Below, piece after piece: positions 42,222 through 49,834 of a DNA stretch of 64,000 bases. This DNA comes from Flavobacterium crocinum. Its GTDB lineage: Bacteria; Bacteroidota; Bacteroidia; Flavobacteriales; Flavobacteriaceae. Every line of letters starts with the position of its first letter. Position 1 is the first letter of the stretch. The stretch covers positions 1,922,001 to 1,986,000 of the forward strand of contig NZ_CP029255.1 in assembly GCF_003122385.1 (NCBI RefSeq), given 5' to 3'. A model generated the notes under the pieces. It worked only from the letters and a program-made list of their open reading frames with translations, did not search any database and had not been told where the DNA came from. Both the position numbers and the translations under genes were made by a program.

Positions 42222-44825
42222 TTACGGATTCTTTTTCTTGAAAAGACCATTCAGCAAGTCGTTGGCTTTTTTGGTTACTTCTTGCGTTTTTTGCTCTTTT
42301 TCAGTTTTTGCAGCCTGAGTAGTATCTTTAGCTTTTGTGTTCTTGTTGATTAAATCAGTAAGTGCTGCAGTTCCTTTTTGAGTCAGTTTTTCTTTCTGTT
42401 GATTCACCAATTGTGTTGTCAGATTGCTCACAGCAGTTTTCATATCCGTACTGATTTTAGGATTTGAAAAATTTCCGGTTAAACTGGCATTGATTGGAAT
42501 ATTATCCAGTTTTGCAGCATCGGCAGGAGATAATTTTGCAATTAAATTGTTTGCTTCAGTTCCCAAATATTTAGCAGGAACATCGAATTTCAGAGTGTAA
42601 TTCATCGTTTGATCAAAACCATGAGTACCGCCAACAGTTACTTTTATGTCTTGATATTTTATGTCAAATGGTTTTATATTAACTTTTCCATTGTCAAAAG
42701 TCAGCGCTGCTTTGATGTCATTTAAATTTACTTTATTCAAATCGATAAATTTAACATTTGAACTTAATGCAGTAAGCAAAGTTGAGTTGCTGGAATTTAC
42801 AGTAGTTGAAAGTAGTTGACCAATCAAATCACCGGAAATAGATTTTAAATCCGGAGTTAGTTCTTTTGCATCCAGATTACCATTCAGTTTAATAGTCGAA
42901 TTTAATTTTCCGTTGATAATTCCGGCAATCGGAGCAATCTTTTTCATCATGTCCAACTGTGTAAAAGTCTGCGCAATATCAACCTGATTAAATCCAAGAT
43001 TCATATCAAATGTTGGCACTTTTTCTTTAGTAGAAACTGCTCCGTTAAGGCCGATAGATCCTCCGAAGATATTGGTTTTAAAGTTCTCCAAAGTGGCCTT
43101 TTCATCCTTAATAAGCAATCTTCCGGAAACATCTTTTAATTTTAAATTGTCATATAAAACTGTTGTGGCTTTTGCGTTTAAGGTACAGTTTAAGAAAGCT
43201 GGAATTTTCATTGCTTCAGCTGGTTTTGCCGCAGTTTTAGTTTCTTCTTTTGCAGGTTCACCGGCAGTCATAAAATCATCTACAGCCAATTGATTCGAAC
43301 TCATGTTGAAGTTTCCTCTCAATTCCTGTTTTTTAAACATAAAACCGTAGAAATTTTCCAAAACTCCATTGATGCTGATATCGCTTTTTCCGGTTGTAGC
43401 ATCAAATTGTTTTAAGTTGATTTTACTAGGATTGAACTCCACCAATGCCGTACTGATGTTCATCGATTTATTGTTTTCATCAGTATATTTAAATCCTGAT
43501 AAACTCATTGTCCCGGCGTTTTTGATATTTTGGTATTGGCTTTTTTCTACAGAAGCCATATCAAAATTAGTCGTAACGTCTGCTTTTAAAATACCGGCAA
43601 GAGGTTTGTCCATTTTAATTGGATAAGCTTTTGAAAGATTAGCCAAATTGATTGTTCCTTTCAAAGCGGCATCCACAATAGGATTTACAGTAATGTTTTT
43701 GATATTTGCTTTAGCATTAAAAACATCCTGATCAATTCTGAAAGATAGTTGGTCTAAGTTTACATAAGTATCGTTTAGAATTCCGGTTTCGTTGATAATT
43801 TTAGTATCAATTACAATATTCTGAACCGATTTTGGCAGGTTAGGATATTGGAAAGAAGCATTGTTAGAAGCAATTTCGATATTAAATTTAGGAACTGTCG
43901 TTTCTGTTAATTCGCCTTTTGCGAAACCGTTTACAGTAAAATCTCCAGTAGTTTTTACACCATCTAAACTCGAAGCATAAGCAGAAGGAATTAAACCTAA
44001 GAAATTGGTAAAAGATGAAGTAGGAGTTTTAAACTTCAAATCGTAAATCTGTTTGTTTTCAGCCATTTGAATAAATCCGTCAAATTCCAATGGTAATTGA
44101 TTGATTAAAGCTTTGTTTTCTTTAAAAGTATATTTGCTTTGATCCAGATCAATTCCAAGAACAGCGTCTAAAGTCAGTTTTACATTTTTCATGTAATTCA
44201 TTTTGTCCATGTCCAAAGAGACTTTAGCAGTAGATTTTGTTGTTAAATCTAATTTTGAATTGGTAAAATCCCCAGTCCCTTCGTGGTTTAAACTGTCAAT
44301 TACCATTTTGATTTTAGAACCCTGATCGATATATCTGAAAGTAAAATTCTCGATTTTATAATTCTGAATTTTTAGAGAAAGCGGTTTACTTGCGTCGTCT
44401 TTCTTTTCTTCTTTTTTGTCTTTCAAAGCAATGTCGAAGTTTCCAACACCATCTTTATTGAAGATAATATTTACTAATCCGTTTGTAGAACTAATTCCCT
44501 GAATACTTAAAGGTTCTTCTTTTCCTTTGAAAAGTTCCTTAACACTCATTTTTAAATTTAATTCTCCTAAAGAAACCAATGTATCACCTTCAAAAGGTGC
44601 TTTGTTAATGATAACCAGTTTCTCGATTCCGACAGTTGCGTTTGGGAAATTTTTGAATAAACTTAAATCAGCATCTTTAAAACTTACTTTAGCATCAACA
44701 CTTTCGTTAATGGCTTCTGTAATTTTAGCTTTGATCTGATCCTTGAAAAGAAACGGAATGGCAAATAATGCAGCAACAAATACCACAATTACAATGGCAC
44801 TTATTTTTAAAACTTTCTTTAGCAT
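42222..44825 (-). CDS. AsmA-family large envelope protein
   Basis: An 867-residue inner-membrane-anchored protein. One membrane segment (about 8-27) is followed by a very long periplasmic part with the AsmA N-terminal features (NESVDAKVSFKDADLSLFKNFPNATVGIEKLVI) and repeated beta-rich segments, and a Lys/Thr-rich tail (about 820-867). AsmA-like proteins of this group form groove-shaped bridges thought to carry phospholipids to the outer membrane. Length is typical of the Bacteroidota type. Confidence 0.9.
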   Translation of the reverse strand: MLKKVLKISAIVIVVFVAALFAIPFLFKDQIKAKITEAINESVDAKVSFKDADLSLFKNFPNATVGIEKLVIINKAPFEGDTLVSLGELNLKMSVKELFKGKEEPLSIQGISSTNGLVNIIFNKDGVGNFDIALKDKKEEKKDDASKPLSLKIQNYKIENFTFRYIDQGSKIKMVIDSLNHEGTGDFTNSKLDLTTKSTAKVSLDMDKMNYMKNVKLTLDAVLGIDLDQSKYTFKENKALINQLPLEFDGFIQMAENKQIYDLKFKTPTSSFTNFLGLIPSAYASSLDGVKTTGDFTVNGFAKGELTETTVPKFNIEIASNNASFQYPNLPKSVQNIVIDTKIINETGILNDTYVNLDQLSFRIDQDVFNAKANIKNITVNPIVDAALKGTINLANLSKAYPIKMDKPLAGILKADVTTNFDMASVEKSQYQNIKNAGTMSLSGFKYTDENNKSMNISTALVEFNPSKINLKQFDATTGKSDISINGVLENFYGFMFKKQELRGNFNMSSNQLAVDDFMTAGEPAKEETKTAAKPAEAMKIPAFLNCTLNAKATTVLYDNLKLKDVSGRLLIKDEKATLENFKTNIFGGSIGLNGAVSTKEKVPTFDMNLGFNQVDIAQTFTQLDMMKKIAPIAGIINGKLNSTIKLNGNLDAKELTPDLKSISGDLIGQLLSTTVNSSNSTLLTALSSNVKFIDLNKVNLNDIKAALTFDNGKVNIKPFDIKYQDIKVTVGGTHGFDQTMNYTLKFDVPAKYLGTEANNLIAKLSPADAAKLDNIPINASLTGNFSNPKISTDMKTAVSNLTTQLVNQQKEKLTQKGTAALTDLINKNTKAKDTTQAAKTEKEQKTQEVTKKANDLLNGLFKKKNP

Positions 44826-44945
44826 ATAATTAGATTTGAGGGTTTACTATTTTAAAATCGACTCTTGCAAAAATAGTTTTTTTTAGCAGAGTGCGAAGAT
44901 AAAATTTTCTTAAAAATGTAAGAATAATACTTATTTTTGTTAAAT

Positions 44946-44982
44946 AAAAAAAACCGCTTGAAAATAGTTCAAACGGTTTTTA
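44946..44982 (-). terminator. Intrinsic terminator of the exported hydrolase gene
   Basis: Minus-strand reading gives AAAACCGTTTGAA-CTATT-TTCAAGCGGTTT with one mismatch, followed by a T run. Confidence 0.85.
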
Positions 44983-44998
44983 GGTCTTGTTTATTTTA

Positions 44999-45949
44999 TT
45001 ATTTCTGAATAAATGAAACGATCTTATCTATAAGTGTTTCCGATATAGGAAGTGTTTCATTATTATAACTGGCCATATTATCATTATGATCACCTTCTAT
45101 GGTTTTCATGATATGGTTCATTTTATCAATTATTACCTTTTCAGAGTTTTTATTAGCTTCTGCTAAATTTTCGGCATCCTGAACAGAAACTTGTAAATCG
45201 CTACTTCCTTGTACAATCAAAATTGGAATAGTTAGTTTTTTTATTTCTGTCTGCGGATTGTATTTAAACCAGGAAATTAAATAAGGCTGAATACTTGGTC
45301 TGAAAAGCGAATTCAGCATTGGGTCGACTTTGCTTACGGTATGCCCGCTTTTTAAACTATCAATTATTGGGAAGGTCATATCGTCCAGTTGTTTCATCTT
45401 TTTTGCCCCAATCTGTGTTTTGATAATTTTGTCAGCAGAATCTCCTGCTCCGGCAATTGAAACAAATTTATCCGCTTTTGCTCCTCCAATCATTCCAATT
45501 AAAGAACCTTCGCTGTGACCAATTACAATTACTTTCGAAAAACGTTTGTCTTGTCTTAAAAAGTTGATCCAGCTTTTCACATCCTGAATATAATTCTCAA
45601 AAACCAGAGTACTTTCAGATTCTCCGCCAGCCGCTTTACTTTCTCCAATTCCTCTTTTGTCATATCGTAAAGATGCAATTCCGTTTTTTGCCAAATCTTC
45701 TGCCAGCATTTTCAGTGAATTGTTTTTCATCATGGCATTGTTTCCGTTTCGGTCTGTTGGGCCGGAACCAGCAATGATTAATGCAACCGGATATTTTTTG
45801 GTCAAATCCGGAGTTGTCAGCGTACCGTATAATTGATCGGTATTAATTTTTAAAACAGCCGGTGCTTCCTTAAAAGTTAAGTCTTTTTTAGTCTGAGCAT
45901 TTAAAACACCCAAAAATAAAACCGTCAAGTAAAGGATAATCTTATTCAT
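44999..45949 (-). CDS. Exported alpha/beta hydrolase
   Basis: A 316-residue hydrolase with a signal peptide (ending LNAQT, about residue 19). Catalytic residues visible: nucleophile S146 in GHSEGS and His in KMNHIMK near residue 286; the oxyanion region is IIAGSGPTDRNGNN. This is the extracellular esterase-like group often labelled alpha/beta hydrolase (acyl-CoA thioesterase-like in some annotations). Substrate unknown. It begins eight bases after the stop of sppA, so the two may be cotranscribed. Confidence 0.9.
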   Translation of the reverse strand: MNKIILYLTVLFLGVLNAQTKKDLTFKEAPAVLKINTDQLYGTLTTPDLTKKYPVALIIAGSGPTDRNGNNAMMKNNSLKMLAEDLAKNGIASLRYDKRGIGESKAAGGESESTLVFENYIQDVKSWINFLRQDKRFSKVIVIGHSEGSLIGMIGGAKADKFVSIAGAGDSADKIIKTQIGAKKMKQLDDMTFPIIDSLKSGHTVSKVDPMLNSLFRPSIQPYLISWFKYNPQTEIKKLTIPILIVQGSSDLQVSVQDAENLAEANKNSEKVIIDKMNHIMKTIEGDHNDNMASYNNETLPISETLIDKIVSFIQK

Positions 45950-45956
45950 CTTTCAA

Positions 45957-47714
45957 TTAATAAATATTGATTCCGTAAGGCATTATGGTCTGGACTCCTT
46001 TTAATTTCTGGAATTTCTTTACCTGCTCAATAAGCATGTAATTTTCTTCTCCAATTTCTTCTTTTATGAAAGCCTCTTTAGATTTTGCAAAAGGCAGACC
46101 TGACAGTATATCGTTTAAAGTTTTTTCGTACTCCGGATAATTCTGAGTGCTGTATTTTTTGATTTTAGCAATCTTAGCCGCTTCTGCAATAGCATCATTT
46201 AAACCACCTATTTTATCCACTAATCTTAATTTTACTGCTTCTGTTCCTGACCAAACTCTTCCTTGCGCAATAGCATCAACCTGATCAAAAGTCATTTTAC
46301 GTCCTTCAGCAACATGAGTTACAAAAGTATTGTAGATTTTTTCAACTCCTTCTAAAGTGAAGGCTTTAAACTTCTCGTCAACTGGTACAAACGGACTGTA
46401 ATTAGCTGAGTTTTCATGAGTTTTAACCTGCTCAGAATTGATTCCTAATTTATTTGCTAACGGACTAAAGTTTGGCAGCATTCCGAAAACGCCGATAGAT
46501 CCCGTGATAGTATTGTTTTCAGCAAATATTTTATTAGCGTTGCAGGCAATATAATATCCTCCCGAAGCAGCGTAATTTCCCATCGAAACCACAACTGGTT
46601 TTACTTTTTTAGTAATTTCAATTTCTCTCCAGATTAAATCAGAAGTTAAGGCACTTCCTCCTGGGCTGTCAATTCTCAGAACAATCGCTTTTACATTGTC
46701 ATTTTTTCTCGCTTCCTGCAAAGAACGGCGCATAGAACCTTCTCCAATTGTATTAACATCACCTTCACCGCTTCCAATTTCGCCCTGAGCGTAAATAATA
46801 GCAATTTGATCAGTAGCCGTATTAGTTAAAGCAGATGTAACATTATTTTGAGTATAATCTAAAATCGAGATTTTGTTGTAATCTTCGTCTTTGTCTACTT
46901 TCAGTGCTTTTCTGATGGCATCATGATACACATCTTCGTATGCAATAACATCTACCAAATGTTGTTGTTTCGCCATTTCAGGAGTTCTCGCTAAAAGACC
47001 GTTTGCAATTTCGTTTAATTTTGGAAGCGGAATATTTCTGCTTTTTGAAATATCTGCAGAAACAGTAGCCCAAATTGAATTTAAAAGTGCAGTAATTTGT
47101 TCTCTGTTGGCATCGCTCATTTTGTTTTCCAAGAAAGGCTCAACAGCACTTTTATATTTTCCGTGACGAATCACTTCCATACGGATTCCCGATTTATCCT
47201 GAAAATCTTTAAAGAACATAACTTCAGAAGAAAGACCTTTAAAGTCCAGATCTCCTGCCGGATTTATGTAAATCGTATTCGCAACAGAAGTCAGATAATA
47301 TTCTTTCTGCGAATAATCGTTGGCGTAAGCCCAAACAAATTTCCCTGATTTTTTAAAGCTTTCCAATGCATTTCTTAAATCTTTGTATTGTGCAAGACCA
47401 AGAGAAGACTGATCGTTTAAAATAGAAATTCCTTTAATGTTGTCATCTGTTTTGGCAGCTTCGATTGCATTGATGACATCCGTTAATCCAATACCTTTTT
47501 GCTCAGAAAAACGAGTAACCCAGGGATCTTTGTATTTTCCTGCGTAATCGTTTTTAATTTCTTTTAAATTCAATTCAATAACCGAATCAGATTTAACAGA
47601 AACAGCATCGTCTCCGCCAAAAAGGGTTGCAATAAATATTACTCCAAAGAAAAAGAGCATGATAAAAACAAAAATACCAATTACTGTGGCGAGTACATTT
47701 CCTAAAAATTTCAT
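45957..47714 (-). CDS. sppA: Signal peptide peptidase SppA, 67K type
   Basis: SppA degrades cleaved signal peptides in the membrane. One N-terminal membrane segment (about 5-32 after the chosen start) is followed by two S49 domains. The N-terminal domain carries the catalytic Lys in GKYKSAVEPF (K188), and the C-terminal domain carries the nucleophile S384 in YAASGGYYIAC. I chose ATG 47714 (MKFLGNVLATVIG) over 47741, whose extra nine residues lie before the basic segment of the membrane anchor. Its usual flavobacterial neighbour folK lies 5 kb away here, beyond the inserted peptide locus. Confidence 0.95.
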   Translation of the reverse strand: MKFLGNVLATVIGIFVFIMLFFFGVIFIATLFGGDDAVSVKSDSVIELNLKEIKNDYAGKYKDPWVTRFSEQKGIGLTDVINAIEAAKTDDNIKGISILNDQSSLGLAQYKDLRNALESFKKSGKFVWAYANDYSQKEYYLTSVANTIYINPAGDLDFKGLSSEVMFFKDFQDKSGIRMEVIRHGKYKSAVEPFLENKMSDANREQITALLNSIWATVSADISKSRNIPLPKLNEIANGLLARTPEMAKQQHLVDVIAYEDVYHDAIRKALKVDKDEDYNKISILDYTQNNVTSALTNTATDQIAIIYAQGEIGSGEGDVNTIGEGSMRRSLQEARKNDNVKAIVLRIDSPGGSALTSDLIWREIEITKKVKPVVVSMGNYAASGGYYIACNANKIFAENNTITGSIGVFGMLPNFSPLANKLGINSEQVKTHENSANYSPFVPVDEKFKAFTLEGVEKIYNTFVTHVAEGRKMTFDQVDAIAQGRVWSGTEAVKLRLVDKIGGLNDAIAEAAKIAKIKKYSTQNYPEYEKTLNDILSGLPFAKSKEAFIKEEIGEENYMLIEQVKKFQKLKGVQTIMPYGINIY

Positions 47715-47794
47715 GATGTATATTTTTTTAATAAGTAGCATTAAAGGGCTATATGTTACAAAATCTTAGGATATTAATTTTCAAAATAGACAAT

Positions 47795-48184
47795 TTAGTC
47801 TTTTTTACTTTGTTTTAATAATATAATAATTTCTTCTTTGTCTTTAAGATGTAATTCATACTGTCCCTTTACAAATATAATTTTTTCTTTTAAAGTTTTG
47901 ACATGTTCTTTAAGTTCAAAAACTAATGTCTCCGATGCTGATAATAATTGTGAGCAGGAAATAGTATTGTCTTCTTTAATAGTATGGGTACCTAGTTTTT
48001 TATTTTGTATTTCATTTTTATCTACACCCAATATACTAGAAATAATGTCCCATTCAGATTCTAGTATTTTGCTACTTCCTTTTTCTTTTCGATAATACTG
48101 AGGTTGGGAAATTTTTAAATATTGAGCCATCTGTTCTTGTGAAATCCCTCTTTCTTCTCTGATTTGTCTTAGTTTAATTTCCAT
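47795..48184 (-). CDS. HTH (Xre-like) regulator divergent to the peptide gene
   Basis: A 129-residue protein with an N-terminal helix-turn-helix (RQIREERGISQEQMAQYLKISQPQYYRKEKG, residues 5-35) and a C-terminal coiled coil (about 75-125, ELKEHVKTLKEKI, ELHLKDKEEI). The ATG at 48184 starts the HTH; an ATG at 48235 would add 17 unlikely residues. It is transcribed away from the small peptide gene, with the shared 188-base region holding a promoter with a palindrome, so autoregulation and control of the locus are plausible but not shown. Base composition is very A/T-rich. Confidence 0.85.
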   Translation of the reverse strand: MEIKLRQIREERGISQEQMAQYLKISQPQYYRKEKGSSKILESEWDIISSILGVDKNEIQNKKLGTHTIKEDNTISCSQLLSASETLVFELKEHVKTLKEKIIFVKGQYELHLKDKEEIIILLKQSKKD

Positions 48185-48242
48185 GGTTTGATGATTTAAA
48201 TTAAGGACTTTTTTTATTATGCATTTATTATTCATGATTTTA

Positions 48243-48274
48243 TTGATTAAGAATAAAATTATATTTTATATTTG
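48243..48274 (+). promoter_or_regulatory. Promoter of the small peptide gene with overlapping palindrome
   Basis: TTG (48243-48245) and TATATTTG (48267-48274) are 21 bases apart. The -7 element is part of the 15-base palindrome TATATTTGAAATATA (48267-48281), a candidate operator for the divergent HTH protein. Transcription would start near 48281, about 90 bases before the ATG. Confidence 0.6.
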
Positions 48275-48371
48275 AAATATATAATTTTTCTTACTTTTTA
48301 ACATTTTGCGTACGGAGATTTAAAAGTGAGACTATACAGTAAAATTTTTATAAACTTTAAAATTAAAATTT

Positions 48372-48542
48372 ATGAACTTAGAAAATCAATTGCCAGTCTT
48401 AATTGAAGAAAACCAATTACTTGAAAGGTTTCAAGTGGAAGAATTAGAGAAAAGATATGAGTTTGGTTGGACTGTTGTTGTGGGACCGCTAGATCCGCCA
48501 GATAATCCGATTCCACTTCCAGAACCCCCAATGCCTTTTTAA
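48372..48542 (+). CDS. Candidate precursor peptide, 56 residues, single Trp, Pro-rich tail
   Basis: The reading frame ATG 48372 to TAA 48542 encodes 56 residues. The N-terminal 30 are acidic and helical in character (LPVLIEENQLLERF, QVEELEKRYEFG), like a leader peptide. A hydrophobic turn follows with the only Trp (W33 in GWTVVVGP) and then a Pro-rich C-terminus (nine Pro in the last 18 residues) without Cys. An A-rich stretch precedes the ATG, there is a promoter upstream and an intrinsic terminator 20 bases downstream, all on this strand. I recognise no family. The context of a PqqD-like/M50 protease and an isoprenoid-synthase-like enzyme suggests a modified-peptide precursor; that is inference. 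A 204-base frame on the other strand here is a shadow. Confidence 0.7.
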   Translation: MNLENQLPVLIEENQLLERFQVEELEKRYEFGWTVVVGPLDPPDNPIPLPEPPMPF

Positions 48543-48560
48543 ATTGATATATTAAAATTG

Positions 48561-48596
48561 AAAAGCCAAGCAAATTTTTAAAAAGCTTGGTTTTTT
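48561..48596 (+). terminator. Intrinsic terminator after the small peptide gene
   Basis: AAAAGCCAAGC-(loop)-GCTTGGTTTTTT, with six G/C-rich pairs (CCAAGC/GCTTGG at 48566-48571 and 48585-48590) and a T6 run. It would give a short abundant transcript of the peptide with partial read-through to the enzymes. Confidence 0.85.
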
Positions 48597-48644
48597 GATG
48601 TTATTGTAGCAATAGATACAACTTTTAATAATAAACAGAAATGC

Positions 48645-49829
48645 ATGAGATTGAACTACTTTAAATTATTATTACTACTGTTATTCAAAAGTTCAATTAA
48701 TGGACAAATCTTACAAATAAATAAAGTGGTTGTTGATTTCCAGACAAAACAGCCATTGGAATATGTTAATATTAGTAATGATATAGATAATACAATTTCA
48801 AATAAAGAAGGTTTATTTGTTTTTGTTTCTAGAGATAAACATATTAATATAAGCTCAGTAGGTTATGAAACCATTAATACCACTTTTGAGGAAATCAACA
48901 AACAAGACACCATTTTTTTAAAGTCAAACATAATTGAGCTTGAAGAAATTATTGTAGACAATGTAAGTTTAGTTCTAAACGAAGTGTACAGAAATGGTTA
49001 TAAAAATTATTTTCTAGAACCTTATTTAGAGGAGTTTTTTTTAAGAGGTATACTAAAACGAGATAATACAATAATAAGATTTCAAGATGTTTTTGGAAAA
49101 GTTGAAAGAAATTCTTTGTTTGTAACTCAGAAAAATCCGCAAGAGAAGTATTTAGTAGAAATTTCTAGTTTAAGGAAAATTGGAATATCTGAAAAGGAGA
49201 ATAATGAGTATATAGAATTTCCAAGTTTTAAAACGTTGTTTAGATGGTATTCGGCAGTTTTTAATTTGCCTAATGAATATGTTTTTACTATTGAAAAAAT
49301 AAACGATTTAGATTATTTGAAGATTAATTTTTCTAAAAGCGAGGAAAATAAAAACACTTTAACTAGAAAAGGATACTATGTAATAAATAAAAAAGATAAA
49401 TCGATAAAGGAAGTTAATTACAGTATGGTGGGAGATGTAGATAAAATTGAATTTAATGGAAGTAGAGGATTGAAATGGCGAACAATTGGTATTGATTTAT
49501 ATATTCATTTCAAGAAAAATGAAATAGAGAACAAATACTATATTGGAAATGCAACTCTTAAAAATACGTTTGAAACTATTAAAGGAGATAAAAAAACTAT
49601 TTATGAAGCTTTCTATGATCTAATTACGATAAGAAATGATGTTAAAGAAAAATTGAGCTCTAATTTTTCAGTTGATAAGGATATTTTTAAAGCTAAATTT
49701 CCGTATTCAGAACAATTTTGGAATACTCAAAATCAATTGCCACTAACAAATGAACTACATGAATTTATAAAACGAGTTTTGGATAATAGAAATAATAAAG
49801 AATTTGAGATAATGGGTAACTTTAAATAA
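48645..49829 (+). CDS. Secreted carboxypeptidase-regulatory-like domain protein
   Basis: A 394-residue exported protein. A signal peptide (about 1-20, ending INGQ) is followed by a CarboxypepD_reg-like beta-sandwich (about 24-95): VVVDFQTKQPLEYVNISND, SNKEGLFVFV and NISSVGYETI are its hallmarks, as in TonB-dependent transporter N-termini. The rest is a mixed beta domain with TRKGYYVINKKDKSIKEVNYSM, typical of Bacteroidota surface proteins that lack a barrel. I cannot assign a function. It is the first gene of the three-gene operon, five bases before the next start. Confidence 0.8.
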   Translation: MRLNYFKLLLLLLFKSSINGQILQINKVVVDFQTKQPLEYVNISNDIDNTISNKEGLFVFVSRDKHINISSVGYETINTTFEEINKQDTIFLKSNIIELEEIIVDNVSLVLNEVYRNGYKNYFLEPYLEEFFLRGILKRDNTIIRFQDVFGKVERNSLFVTQKNPQEKYLVEISSLRKIGISEKENNEYIEFPSFKTLFRWYSAVFNLPNEYVFTIEKINDLDYLKINFSKSEENKNTLTRKGYYVINKKDKSIKEVNYSMVGDVDKIEFNGSRGLKWRTIGIDLYIHFKKNEIENKYYIGNATLKNTFETIKGDKKTIYEAFYDLITIRNDVKEKLSSNFSVDKDIFKAKFPYSEQFWNTQNQLPLTNELHEFIKRVLDNRNNKEFEIMGNFK

Positions 49830-49834
49830 TAGTC

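Noticed and set aside
48370..48573. 67-residue frame on the minus strand over the small peptide gene
   Set aside because: The plus strand has promoter, A-rich leader and terminator in the right order; the minus frame has none of these and is antisense of a Pro/Glu-rich coding sequence.
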